Shown here in pieces: positions 42,640 to 57,000 of a stretch of DNA of 64,000 nt (positions are counted from its first letter, which is position 1; every line of letters starts with the position of its first letter). The notes below the pieces were generated by a model. The model did no database searches and was not told where the DNA came from. It was given only the letters and a program-made list of their open reading frames with translations. The translations under genes and the position numbers were made by a program. The DNA is from Zoroaster sp. YZ-2022 (lineage: Eukaryota; Echinodermata; Asteroidea; Forcipulatida; Zoroasteridae): NCBI GenBank assembly GCA_029582265.1, contig CM055816.1:83675165-83739164 (forward strand), given 5' to 3'.

Positions 42640-44090
42640 TCAATCCAAACGAAAATCCCCCAAATTATAAAGAAACCGTCGAATACTAAGCAACGCACAG
42701 TGAAAATATAAAGTGACCCCGATGTCGTGAGAGCTGTGAACCTTCAGGTTTCTTTTTTGAAAGTCTCGTCTATGATGTTTTTTAAACTATATGTAGATTT
42801 TGTTTGGGCGAAACGGAGTCTATTCAAGACTTTGATAGGCGCCTATGTTTATATACAACCAATATATTGCTCAAAATATGTAAATTCATCGACAGGCAGA
42901 CTGGCTGTATGCAACAACATGGGGACAGCGAGCCTAGGATGTGTTATTGCCACATCACAGCCGGCCGAGTAGCTTCCTAGGCATGGATGTCGAAAGTACA
43001 TAGGTTTGCCAATGTGTTTCGATGGGCGATGGGAAATACCCATAGTCAAGATTGAATAACATTAATCTAGTCTTTATGTATATGTATATAGCCTATACAC
43101 AAATGTTCACAACACAAACATAACAAAATAGATGTCTTATTTAATGAACTAAAATTAAGGCCTACCCAGAACGGAAATTCAATTTGTACCCATCAGCCAT
43201 TATCAGTAAACACCATTGGTCAAATGATTAGTGTTATTCATGCAGAAACATGAATGGAACGTTTATGTCATTCTACATTATTTTATATGGTTACTTTTGT
43301 AAATATGTGAAATTCATTTTCCAATCTACCGTTTCTAATACAAAAAATTTAGTTCATGTTTTACTCAAAAGGAAATGACCTGTTATTATTTCTGCGTAGG
43401 AAGGAACATTTTAGCCTGCACAGATGATTTTTGGACCCAATTAATTCCGGTAGATCATGCAAAGGGATGTTTGGGGAACAAACCACCTCATCAACACTTG
43501 TTCAAATTTTTTTCACAATTCGCAGTTTTGTCCGATGTGCACCATCCTCAAAGACACATGCCTATCCATTACAATAACCACCACGCACTTCAAACCAGTG
43601 GACATGTAAGTCTCGGTTCAAGCGATTGGTTTTTTTGTTGTTGTTTTTTTTTTTTGGGGGGGGGTGTTTGTTTGTTTTTGTTGTTTTTTATACACGAGCC
43701 ATCACAGCTACACGTTCGAACCGCTATCACACACGAACCGCTACTTCTCCTAAAAGAACCACCCGTTTTCAATAGATTATGTTACCCATCACGACAAGAG
43801 GGTAAATGTTTTGAAGGATAAACAAGCCTTATACTGATGGGAACATTTATTTCATCTGGCAGAGGGTACACACATTAATTCGTAAGGGAAAATTAATTTT
43901 CACGGAGCGGCCATTTTGTTTTTTAATACGCAAGTCTATGAGGTTCACAACGAAACTAGACTGGTACCATTCAAAGTATTAACATTTCATGACAATTTTC
44001 AAATGGTGGCCATTTCCCAAAGCAATTATGGGTTCAGTGCATGTTATAAGGGTCTCACGACAAGAATTCCTGTTTACACTGCCCTTTGTG
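42640..44090. other. Region upstream of the bZIP gene
   Basis: Putative promoter side of the bZIP gene. No TATA element near 42635 is convincing. A T/G-rich simple stretch lies at 43630-43690. The 148-codon plus frame at 43375-43821 runs through it and has no motif. Confidence 0.35.
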
Positions 44091-44312
44091 GTTTTACTGG
44101 GTAAAAAATTTTTACTGGAGTAAAAAGATTTTACTGGGGTAAAAAGATTTTACTGGGGTAAAAAGATTTTACTGGGGTAAAAAGATTTTACTGGAGTAAA
44201 AAGATTTTACTGGAGTAAAAGGATTTTACTTGGGTAAAAAGATTTTACTGGAGTAAAATGATTTTACTTGGGTAAAAAGATTTTACTGGGGTAAAAAGAT
44301 TTTACTGGATTA
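44091..44312. repeat. 19-bp self-complementary minisatellite, ~11 units
   Basis: Unit GATTTTACTGGGGTAAAAA with GGAG and TGGG variants. Each unit contains the inverted pair TTTTAC / GTAAAA around a 4-nt centre, so every unit can fold as a small hairpin. Confidence 0.9.
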
Positions 44313-47300
44313 GATTTTAGGATGATTTACATTCAGAACACAATCTACTTTGGCCACCAAGAGTGGCCAAAGTAGACATGTGGCCATAATATCTAGTCGG
44401 TCACAACAGACAGGTATGGTATAATATGTAATATGCATTTCGTCAGGGATCATCGAAGGTAGGTGGCCGTATTGTCCAGGTGGCCGTATATAGGTATAGG
44501 TTTGCTTGTTATTGCACAGTTGGGATTTTTCCCAGACTGAGCAACCACAATCCTGTAGCAGGGCGCGTTTTGGTGGTCGTAACTGGAATCACCTTTTAGC
44601 TTTTTGCAATCGGTTGAGCGTTTTCGCTACTTTGGTTACTGCGCTGCAATCACGTGACTGTTCTGAAGGGGGACAGACGAACCCAAAGGGGTGACATGAC
44701 TAAGAAGGAGGTCACATAAGCTAAAACACAATCATATAAAGACGGATCAGTGGCAAAAGAGACTGCACAGAGCAGAAGATAGGACACTGCAACAAAAGGT
44801 GAGCACATAATACAAACGTATGGTAAATTTACATTATGGTAATAGGCCTACAAAGGGGGAATGTACTTGCCGCTTAACCCCCCCCCCCCCCCCCAATGCA
44901 TTTAAAATAGATGGTCAAAATTTGATTGTGTGTCCATAGCTGAAGCATGTTTCTGGTCACAGACGCCTAAACGCTCCCCGGCTCCCCAAGTCTGTAGCAT
45001 TTTCATCCGAGAGATTGCGGATTTGCTGGAAAACACCTCAACTTTGAAATACCGTATCACATGGTTTTCTATTCAAAGGTCAGCCGTAGTGTGGCTACAT
45101 AATATTGAATAGCATGTATTTAGTTGTGCTAACATCCTCGCTAACATCCGTCGTGCACCCAACCTTGTCCCCATGGCTTTCGATCCCACTGCTCTCACGC
45201 CATAGGTGTATTGCAAGTGATCTGATTAGTTTTAAGTCTCATGCACAGTTGGTGCCTAACTAATTAGTGAAACCATCACAAGGGCCATTTTACCACTCGC
45301 ATTCAAAAGAAACAGAAAATTAACACAACGGGCAGGATTTAATTCTCCATAGCATTGCGATGTGTGGTTTATAAAAAGTGGTGACGTTGCATACAGTGGC
45401 TTCAGTGTAATTGCACGACCCATCCAGTCAGTACAATCAGTGAGTACGAGGTGTCTGAATAGGTCGGGACTAGGTCATCCACCTTCCAAATCCCATGCAT
45501 TACAGAATTTGGCAAGTTCTGTATGCATTATTTTTCGGTAAAATAAATCATCCAATGGACGTGTAAACAAATAATAATTATAGGCATTATAGTGTGAAGG
45601 GAAACGTTCAAAATGATATTCAAATCCTCCAAAAAATATTCAAACCGTTTTTCACATATTAATTTATTTATTGGGAAAATCACTTTTCCAACCAGGGTGT
45701 AGTAGTGAGAACGTGGTTTACCCTGGGGATGAGGTCATTATGCGCCACTTTCTCATTTTGCGCGGATTTCCCCTGACAAAAAAAAATCCCCAACCTTAGT
45801 CACCAGAACCGTGTCAGATAGTGTTAGTAAAACGGAAAGCAATAGTTAAATGATTCAACTTGGCTTTTCTGAAAAATTATAAGAAAATTATTTAAAAACT
45901 CATTCACGCATTTTGGCGCATTTTTAAACGTCCTCAAGAGTAATTGGTACAACATTGGTTATGTTGCCAGTACTGCTAAGTATGCTTTTTATCTTACTTT
46001 GTGAATCTAAATATACAATAAATAACCAACAGGCCTATTACAGGATGTAGTTAACGAGAAAATAGTGAAAATGCATTCTTTTTTTTAATTTTCTTTTTTA
46101 TAATTTATCCTTACATGGTATTCAGCAAAACAGTAAATTGTCTAACTATAAATTATTTTACTTGTCTTTAAAATGACAGCACCTCAAACAGTATATAAAG
46201 GGAATATGAGATTTACACTAAGAGAGATTACATTAAAAAGAAATAAATTTCCCAATTTTGATGCAACCATTGGAATGATGACAAAACTGCTTCTATGATA
46301 ATGGTTACTTCGTTTGAACCAAGATATACATTGAGCAACCAACCTGTGAAAGGTTAAGCTCAATGCAGAGTCTAAGTCATGAGAAAAGTGTGAAAAAGCA
46401 TTCACAATTTGTATAGAAAAACACTTGGAACAAAAATTGCCTTCTGGCAACTTTTAAAAAGTTCATTTTTTCAGGATGATTGGTACTTTTACAAACTTCC
46501 CATCAAGGTGGCTTTCCGATAATAACCTGGTCATTTTGTAATCAATGTTGTGTATTCCCTTTCATCAGATCACATCTTTATATATCCTCCCCGAAACGGG
46601 AATGCAAGCGCCCTACGCCAATATTTATCGAATACCCCAGTATCTATTAAAAATCATTGTGGCGTGATATAAAATATCCTGTCAAATTATTTTTTGAAAG
46701 CATAATTAGTTTCCTATATCGATCTCAGTTGGAATAGGGCTAACTGTAGTTTGGTTGTGTTGTAGGATTACCTGCAACACTATAGTTGGTTGGGCTATGG
46801 GAGTATGGGACGTAACAACATCGAATGGAGGTCATTGACCGCAAGGAGAAAATTCTGTCCAGTGGCAGGTAGCATTTGTATGTTATAATTATACTTCCAC
46901 TTTTCTCTTCTCTGAAATACCATTCAGCAGAAACGTTCATTTCAATAAACATTTCTGGATCCTGAATGCACATAAAAGCGGTTTCCTGTAAGTGTCCTCG
47001 AGATTTAAGGTCATATTCACTGGAACGGGAAATTGTGTCATCGTACTATGCATATACTGAATTAGTTTGCAGATCAGGCAGTATTTCTCATACGGGAATT
47101 CCCCGTACCCAGTAATCGAGATTTATCGCCAACAGGTTTGCACATTACAACATACACAGTGGAACGGTGGCTAAAATTGCATGTCTTTCTGTACACTATG
47201 CAAACATACAGTATTACCTGATGTTCTTGCCAGTTTGTCTCTGTCTCCATGTTTTAATTTGTCAATGTTGACTTCAATTTCCCTGAATGCTGGTACATTT

Positions 47301-47819
47301 CTTCGTGTTTTTTCACTCATGTGTGTATACATAGTTGCTTTGATAGGTTTAATTATAATTGCGTCATTCATCAAGCCTTTGAGTACTTTGGAGTGGCCAT
47401 GTTCCAGAGAGCAACATCTTTCTCAAGACATAGCCATCAAGGAGAGGATTTATCAAGGTATTTAACAATGGTCTGCATGAATATCAACGCTTCAAGATTA
47501 CTGTAGTGTTTTTGATATATTTTTAAGCAATGTATATTGATTCTGAGTGACAACGTGTGTCACTGTTGATAGACATTTTGTGTGTAAAGTTGGTTCAATT
47601 GAATGGCGCGAAACTAAACCATAAGGTATATGTGTACATTTAGTGACTAAAACTGTCAAGTGTAAGGTAAGCTTTATTTATGTATTATTGTAGATAGAAT
47701 GAGCAAATTGTACGTGGAAGGTGGGTTGAAGCAATTGGGCCCCTCTTGGACTCCTCATCCCACCCCCCCCCCCCCCACCCCCCCGCTCCCAACACACCGT
47801 ACACCCACACACCGTGTAC
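44313..47819. other. Mostly non-coding; possible 5' exon near 44.75 kb
   Basis: A CATATAAAG TATA-like word at 44733 is followed by a purine-rich segment ending at a donor, CAAAAG|GTGAGC (44801), which could be a 5' UTR exon. No linked coding exon is established. A C-run lies at 44879-44894. Minus-strand module copies lie at 46049-46078 and 46310-46410. A C-rich tract lies at 47760-47785. Confidence 0.3.
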
Positions 47820-49700
47820 ATTGGATTTTTTTATTTTTATTTATTTATTTATTTGATTTTATTTTTATTTTAAAAAAACATGATGGTTGGTCAAGTCTGA
47901 CCCCCCCCCCCCCAATTAACAATCTTTCTACGCGTGACGTATGCCTATGTGCATTTCGGGATTTTATGCTAGATTTGCCATGGTTTGGTGTGTGTTTTCT
48001 GAGTTTCTGTTATAATTGTTTGTTTTTTATGGATTCGGGGCCGGGGAAAACCATTTTTTATTTGTTGATTTTTTTTATATATTTTCTTTTTTATATAATG
48101 GATGTAATTTTGATTTAGTTTTTTTAACTGGGATGGATTTTTGTGTGATTAAGGTTAATGACCAATAAACTATCTCAGTGTATTTTGATTCTTCCAGATT
48201 CTTATTGGGTTTATTTTTGTTTTGCTTTTGGCTAGGCCCTATTGTTCATTTGTTTTAGTTTCTGATTTTAGATTGTTTTATTTTTTTCTATATTTTTATG
48301 TTTTTTATTTACTTTTGGTTCATTATGGTAGGTTTTTTCGAAAAAGCATTTTTAGAGGGATTGGCTTTGCCCTTCAGTTTTATTTTGCGTTTTGGGGTTT
48401 ATGTTTTGTTCAGTTTTTTTAATATTTATCTTTTTGTGATTTTTAATTTTTTTTCCTTTATTTTCTTTATTTATTTTTTCTATTTTTATATTTTGTTTGT
48501 CCTTTTTTTTCCTTTTTTTTTTCATATTTATATTTTTTTATGATTTTTAAATGTTTTTCTTTATTATTTTGTAATTTTGTTTATTTATTTATTTTTGGGG
48601 GAATTTGTCCTTCAATTTGATTTAACGTTTGGTTATTTCATATTTATCTCTTTTTTTATTTTAAAAAAAATTCTTTATTATTTTGTAATTTTGTTTATTT
48701 ATTAAATTATTTTTAGGGAAATTTGTCCATCAATTTGATTTAACGTTTAGTTTTTTCATATTTATCTTTTTTATGATTTTTAATTTTATTCTTTATTTTT
48801 TTTTTTTAAATTTGTTTTTGGGAGGGTGGATTTGTTCTTCAATTTTATTTAGTGTTTGGGGTTTATTATTATTTTTTTTAATATTATATTTTCGTGTTTG
48901 TCATGTTTTATTATTATTATTATTTTTTTTTTTTACTTTTTTTATTTATTATATTTATTTATTGGGGTGTTTGTTTGTTTTTTGTCCTTCAATTTGATTT
49001 AACGTTTTTTATTTTATTTTTTTTTTTTATGATTTTTATTTATTTTATTTTTTATTTTATTTTTTTTGTGGAGGGGGATTTGTCCTTCAAATTGATTTAA
49101 CGTTTTGGGGTTTATATTTGTTTAGTTTTTCGTGTTTGTATTTGTTATGAATTTGAATTTTAAATTGTTTTTGTAGGTGCTTTGTTTTGAGGGTTTTCAT
49201 GTGCTTATTGGATGCTTTTGCTTAGGTTTTAATAATGGATTTTGTTTGATTTATTTACTAATTAATTATAGTTTTTATTTCTATCTTTTGTTGCTCTGTT
49301 TTTGGGGGTGGCTTTGTCCTTCAATTAATGTATTTGTTTTATATTTTTAAAAGTTTGTTTGTATATTTTATTAAAGTTTGATTCGTATTTATCTTTTTAT
49401 GATTTTTATTTATTTATCTTTTGGTCGTTATTTTAAATTATTTATTTTTTATTTATTTACTTCGATGTAGCGTTTTGGGGTTTAGTTGTTTAGTTTTATT
49501 GATGTTTTTCTGTCTTTTTTAGCGGGTGGGTTATTAAAGATCCTTGTTAAGGGTGTGTTGCTAGTATTTTTGAACTGTTGGTCTCTAGGGGTTTGCTTTA
49601 GAGTTTTGAATTATCAATTTTGTTTTTAATTTTGTTGTTTTTTATTTATTTCTTAAGTATTTTTTGCATGTTTTGGGTTTTAGGGGTAATGGATTGTCTT
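47820..49700. repeat. T-rich block with degenerate ~100-120-bp repeats
   Basis: The plus strand is extremely rich in T and poor in C and A. Recurring phrases TTTGTCCTTCAATTTGATTTAACG (48605, 48725 variant, 48985, 49078) and TTTTGGGGTTTAT mark a diverged tandem array. Open frames here are Phe/Ile/Leu-rich and artefactual. Confidence 0.75.
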
Positions 49701-51049
49701 TGTACATTATATCGTTTTGCTTTGCATGTTTAATTTGAATTAGGTTTTAATGTTCAACATAGGATTGTGTGTATAATATTAAGCTTTGAATTTTGCTTTT
49801 TGTAATTTGGGGATTACGTATAGTTTCACACAAAGTCAACATTTACCAATGTGTATATTATGACTTAATTTATAATTTACAAAAACGAGAGATGATAAAG
49901 TGAAGGTTCAACAAAATCTGTTGTATAATTATTCGTGTTAATATTGAATCAACCATTTCATTTTGTGCTGTTTCCAAAATATATTGTGAATTTGTTTTTA
50001 ACTCAATAAATTCTCAAACTTCTGAGAAAATTTAATATAATTTGTGACGTAAAATTCAACAATCTATAGATTACACCATTTTTGGATGAGTGAATGTTCA
50101 AATTACAGCAAAGGTATTTAAAAAGCAGCATTTTAAACGAAATTATTTCCAGTCTAGCATACATATTCAGGCATATTTATTACACAAGTCATGTTTCAAA
50201 TAAGTTGGAGATATTACCACAAAACGTAATACAGCTATCAAAATGCCTTCCCCAATTAATGTTATGTTTAATCCTTGCAATCGTGAAGCTAAATACGAAA
50301 AGTGCTTAAAATAAGAGTTCATAATTCGTTCTGTTGCCCAGTTTTAATTTCTAGCCGATGATTTGGTAGCGAGCATGATTACAGTGAGTATGTGGCCGGG
50401 TCTTTAGTGCTGTCCAACGGCGTGTGGTGTGCGGTTGCGGCCTGGTGGCCTACACAAGCAGTGCATGTTTTCTCCGTAAACTCAGAAAAACAAAATGGCG
50501 GCACACAGTCGACTCCTTTTTCAAAACTTAAACTCACACTTACTGAAATATTTGACCTCGACACAAAAACATTACATTTCCAATGTTATTATAACAAGTA
50601 GCCTATGTTTGGTACTTACATTCAATCAACGGTAGCTTTTCAAAATAGGCTAAAGGAGAGGTTTGGGGGTTTGCCAGGCCGCGGTGCCTCAAAAGTTTCT
50701 TGACGTTACGGTTTTCTAATTATCTATTTTAAAATTTGCCTAACTCCATTTTTGCGGTAGATATAATGTTACGTTCTGATAACTTCAAATCGAATCTGAA
50801 TTACCAGTTGTTTTTGTCTTTCATTAGGAGACTATTGGCTTATTGCGCTTTATAACCATGCACAGTAGTTGCTAACATAACATGTATACATGTTATGCCT
50901 ATCATCACTAAGCTATGGAACACATTAATTAGGACCATTTCCTACTCGTTTCCCGCTTAATAATCGCTTGATTTGGTTGTCATTTGTGGATTGTTCGACA
51001 CCAAACTTGCTCAAGAATGCTCACCTGCCATATGTCACCACACCTCGTT
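49701..51049. other. Non-coding stretch
   Basis: A short plus frame starts at AAAATGGCGGCACACAGTCG (50493) in a good context but has no donor or motif. A purine/pyrimidine mix follows. It holds the 3' side of the membrane-protein gene if that model is right. Confidence 0.3.
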
Positions 51050-54000
51050 CTAATCGTCCGTGGGGCTAGGAGCGCGGTCTGACCATGGCAACCTGACCGT
51101 AGGCTTCTGCATTGGTATACATCGAGACTGAGCTGGTGGAGTTAGATGCATATCGGCAGCTGCCATACGCATAATGCCCACGCAAGCTGTGACTAACACA
51201 CCCAAAACGACCAACAACCAAAACAATATCCCACGATCCCTCGTTGAAAAAAAAACATGTCATGCATATCCACACAAAAAATCAACAATTAAAAAAAATA
51301 TTAAAAATGCATCAAGTTGTTCTTTTCACTTTTTGTTTTAATTATATTATAATATTCAAAACTTTAGTTTACGATAAGACATTATTCGTAATTAACCGAT
51401 AATCGATATTCGATAAGTGATCATAATCCGTTGGTTATTGATTTTAAGGTAGGTGTGATTGTGACCCCTGGGTCTGACCTTACGCTCGTGGAAAACTCTT
51501 TGATAATTTGATTCTACATGAAAACATTGAAAAATTGGTCTTGTACCAAAATGTGTAATAGTAATTTAAAAAAACTTTACAAAAAAGTAGTTTTTGTAAG
51601 TAAGCAGTTTTAATGTCCAAGTAGGCCTACATTACACACTATTGGTAATCTAACAATAATAATTGGTCATAGTTTTACATGAAACTAAGAATATAGGCCT
51701 AGTTGGTGTGAAGTTGATGATGTTTTTAAACATCCCTTGAAATATATTTGTCTGAGGCACTCTCATTTTAGTAAACTTTGTGAAATAATTTCCAACTGAA
51801 TTTCCAACTTTAGAATAAGTACGAAAAATATGAATGCATTTAAACATTTTTTCTCGTTGAACGACACATTGAAATCTCTAGATTATTGCAAAGAATAGAT
51901 GCATTTACAGACATTTTACCAAAGTGTATAGGCTACTAGCGAAAATTTCGGTTTCATAAAATTGTTTTTTATTGTTGACCTTAACATCGAATAACTATCC
52001 ATCTTTACGGAGGCCTGCGCATCAAGACCCCGTTTGCCAGAGCGGCATTACCATGGGACAGCACCCCGAGGATACAGCCATAGACCGCCGGCCCGTACTG
52101 ACATGCTGCACGGACGTATGAGCTTCTAACTGCGTTCACTTTGAGTTCGTTATTCGCTACGGAACTTATAAAAGTCTGGAAATGTTTGCCTACCAGACTG
52201 CACATTCAAACATTTGTATTTCTTCTAATCTGGCTTCAAGATTATTCAAACCAACTAAACATAGGGCACATGTTCATAGTATTTTTTGCAAGGAGCATTT
52301 TTTGTTTCGTTTTCGACATTTTCTCCACAAAATGAAATAGTTATACCTGTTCCCCTTATTTTCTATTATTTAGAACTGCTCTTTAGCAACATAAATTTGT
52401 ACTTCTAGATCCATCACTGAGATAGGCCTATATCTTGCGAAAATGTATTCATATTTATTACTTCTTTGGTAACGTTTTTGCATCAAGTCTGAAAGCAAAT
52501 ATCATGTCAACTTTTAAAACGTAAATTTGGGCAAATCTCATGTTGTAAAAATAAGTAGGCCTATATATACATTTTTGGTCGGTTGTATTTGTACTAAATG
52601 TACCCAATATCGAATACTCATTATAACCTATATTTGCAAAGTTTGACAAATCTTTAAATTGATTTGAAGGTAAAGTATACAATGATCATGTTGGCAAGAC
52701 TTCTTAGAGTATGGTTACTTTCTCTAAAACAAAATCAACATTTAACAGCCAACCTGAATTTCGGCTTGCTATATGTTAGATTTGTATAAAGTATAAAGAC
52801 TGTTGGCGGTGACACCATATGGAAAATTCTCTTTTGAAAATAGCAATAGTGGCTACAACTCAACGTTTCGATCAGTATGCTCTGATCGTCTGAAGACAAA
52901 AAAATGAACACATTTTTATTTATTTTTTAGATTTTAATTTTTCTTTTTGGTTTAGATATATAATTATTTTTTTATCGGCAAACACACACACACGTAAATG
53001 CATGCAATTTATGTTTTTTTAAACTTTACTAAATTGATAGCACCTAAGGACAATACTTGGACGATCTGTTTTGTTCAATTAAGGGCAATTCCAAACGTAT
53101 ATCAGCAGTTCTTGTATTTATATATTTGTTTCTGTAAACAATTCAGACGAAATACCTTATACCATTCCTGTGATTTCTCAGGATTTTTCCTGATTTCAGG
53201 ATTGTTAAAAAATCTCCCTTTGTCTCAAAATTTTCTTGAAAGAAGAGAAGTACTTACCAAGGAAAGAAAGAAGTAGCTTGTATTGTGTCGATCCAAACCT
53301 ATAGTGGAGAGTCCTCCAAAATTAAACATCCAGGAGGTTCAGGGGGTTTTGTCCTCTTAGACCAAATGGAGACCCAGGCCCGCTGCAAATGTTCAGGTTT
53401 TTTTTTACTTTTGTCAAATCACACCATTCGGTGGTCTGGTAGCTACCGATGTTGTATATTTTCTTTAATGTTCTGCAGGAGTGGTAGCACAACCTTCTTT
53501 TCTTAAAATTTACAATGGAAATTTGATCCCACAAATTTGTCTATCCTTCTGCGCAGATTGTAACCGATAATCTCAATCGGTTATGCTGCAAAAATTCTTT
53601 TACGGGCATGATATGATGGCCCCTCAATCTCAGTCAGGTTGGTCGGGTTTATTTAATTTTATTTCCCCTGCAGTATTAGTTTGACTGCAATCTTATATTT
53701 GATGAAATCATGAGAATTCAGATCAAAACACAATAAGCTTAATTATTAATGTTCTAGATTGGGAACAATTTACATGAGATGTATACACTTTGAAATGTGA
53801 ACACCAAATTACAGACAAATTACAGGATAATTATTGTGTCCCAACTATCGTGTTACTCGAAAGCAAAGCAGCCCCGCATTTTGCAGATATGTATAGAATT
53901 CACTGGTAATTCATAAAAAACAAATTGTCGAATTCTAACCTAAAACTAACTTGAGTGTGAAGCTTAATATGGTTTCAATATACCCCGTTATTTATAAGAA

Positions 54001-57000
54001 AACTGAAATCATTGCTGGAAAAGAGTATTTCCTAAAATGCACATGGAGTACAAAGATCTGTATTGCATTATCACTATTTTCTCGTAAATGACACAACGAA
54101 ATAAGCTGCAATTTTATCAGACTTGGTTGTTTTATTTATATCTTGATTCGAAGAGAGCATATTAGAACATGAAGAAAGATTTTTGCCCACATTTAATGCT
54201 GTCCCTTCCCTTTTTTATATATTTTTTTTATATTTATAGATATTCATGTTTTTATTTGAGACTTCTCACTCATAAATGTATATATAAAACGTCCAAATCG
54301 GAGTCAGAGTTTTAGATCGGTCGGGTCAGTAAGAGGCTGTTCGTATCCTTACAGCGAATCGCAATCACAAATTTGGTCTGCGAGTTTATCGGATCTAAAT
54401 ATTCGAAGAGATTTGGGGAACACGGTTATTTTTACCCATTTGTTTGATGAAATGTTTAATTTTTCGACTTGATTAAAATGATTAGAGCCTTAAGTGTTTA
54501 TGCAGGCGTATATCATAGGCCCATATCCTTTGTGTATTTATGAGACAGAAACTCCCTAGTGTACTAGCCGTTTACAAATTCTTAACTTGATTATATGAGA
54601 ACAAGCATTGGTAATTGGAAAAACTGCCTCTGCTTCTGCAAGTATGCTTGTACACCTTTACGTAACATGATCAAATTAGTATTATTTTGTATTCATTCAC
54701 ACTAAAAGATTTGAAAAACACTAAAAGACATTGCCTTAGGCTATAGGGATTGTTTCCAAAATTTCAAATAACAAAAAAAATAACACAAATAAACAAATAT
54801 GCCAATATTTAAGTGGAAAGGGGAGTAGAATCTTATATAATGGCCAAACGTTTGATCATAATCAAATTCTATAAATTGTATTATTTAATGAACGCATTTC
54901 TGTGGTACAACTTCCACCAGTTGATATTTATATTCGTATGTCTTCCCATGCAGGATCCATGTAAACAATTATGATCACATTTACTGAGGGTGCAAACTAT
55001 ATTTAATAAAACATTGGTATTCATAAAGTTGTGTTCTGTAGTGATATGTCTCGCACTGCAGCTCGCTCAATCAATCGTTCTCCATTATAGTATAGAATAT
55101 TTGCGCAATTTAACTGTAAAATCTTGGTTTCGTCTTCGGACAGGTTTGTTTCCTTACGAAAAGGAAGCTTATGTCTGAAGGACAGTCTAATATTTTCGTC
55201 GCATTTGGTCATTCCAGGCTTGAAAACAAAGGCAATGTTGTAACACATGGGTTTGTTAATGCAACGTTCTAAGTTTGAGCGTATATAATATAACGCTCAC
55301 ATACCGTGTTTCCCATTCACACATGTAAATTTAAACACAGCGTGTGAGTAACCATATTTAATTGTCAAACAAAATAACAACAGCATTACATAATTGCCTA
55401 TGTTTTCAAAACGAGTGAACAGAAGTTTCACAGAACATAGTAAAAGAATTATATGCATCACATTTCTTGTAAAATAATTGTGTATATTCTTGTAGGGTCT
55501 ATATATACTGAGACGCAATAGAAACTTACCACTTGTTTTGGAATAGCATAAAATTGTAATGGTTCAAAATAAGACAACACAACAATTTGGATTAGAAATG
55601 TTGGCATTTTATTGAGGAAATGTCCACGTTTTGTCCACTGTACTCGATCCCATCTGTATCCACTTCACCGCGAGTACATATATTACATTTGTGCATTGTG
55701 ATTACTGATAATTTAAGGTCGAAAAAGTGGTAAGTTTCTATTGCGTCTCAGTATAGTTTCTAAGATATAGCCTATGTAACAAACAGGACATTGTTTGGGC
55801 GACATGAGACACTTTTTTACTTATATTTTGTATCACTTGGAATAATGATTATCAACGCATGTAATTGTTTGATATGCATTAAACTATAAAGAAAAACATA
55901 TAAAAATTTGTTTGGTTGTTTTTATTATTGTTGCTTGGTCATAATTATTTATAGAGGATAACCTACACAGCGGAATAACACTTTTGCAAAATATTTATTA
56001 AAAGAAATCTTCGTTTTACATTCTGAACCGAATTATTTGAGACTTATTCCAACCAATTGTTAGTAACGATATACGTCCAAACGATGTCATTTTAAAGCCC
56101 ATATTATACACTTTTATAGTAATTTAAAAACAAAATAAGACGTGAGTTTTATCAAGAAGAAGTATATATTTGGTGTTTGAGGGAAGATACTTGGTAACTT
56201 AGTCTACGTTTATTTCAACCCTCTGTTTTTTTCAGAAATAAAAATCTGTAAAAATTTCATCACAATATGTGCTCAGTCTGCTCACGATTTTTGAAAATAC
56301 AACGAACAAACTGTTTTTCTGTTTTTATATTTTACAACAAACTGCCATCTGACATAATAAATCCTGTTTTCTCTATGATGAAAGCGCTTCAAATGAAATA
56401 CTTTTACATGTAAGATGATAGATACCTTTACCAAATTTACAACAGGTAAGGTTTTAGAGAAGACTTTGTTAATTCGAAGCACATTGTGAAGATCAAAAAG
56501 CACTGTGGAAAATAACACTTTCTTCTGATGCCTTAAATCCAAATTTGGGCATGAATATTCTAAATGTTCTCCACACGTGCAAACTGATTGAGCTGAAACT
56601 TTCACAGATCGGTGTATATGGCCTATGCATTTTTGTTGATCGTTATAAAGATCGTGTTGATCGTGTTGATCGTGTTGTGTTGATCGTTACGATGTACAGG
56701 GACTTAAAAGCCAGCATACACTTGTATACACTTGGTAAAAGATACAAAGATGCATCCATACTTAGGAAGATCAAATATTATATATAAAAACTGTGAAATT
56801 TTCAACATAATTAGTTCACAGTTGTATGCGATAATTGTAAAAATGCGTGTACGTCAACAAAATGGCGATAATTCAAACTTGTGGGCCCTAGTTTTTTTTT
56901 TTCGTTGTCTATAAATAAAAGCATTTGTGCAGAGTGATTGGTATATCACTACATTCACCAACTTGTTTCATCATCTATACGTGTTTAGTTAGTTATTCAG

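Noticed and set aside
43375..43821. 148-codon plus frame
   Set aside because: Crosses a T/G simple tract; no domain and no splice support.
48222..49100. Phe/Leu-rich plus frames resembling membrane proteins
   Set aside because: Produced by the T-rich block; no real hydrophobic helix pattern or start context.
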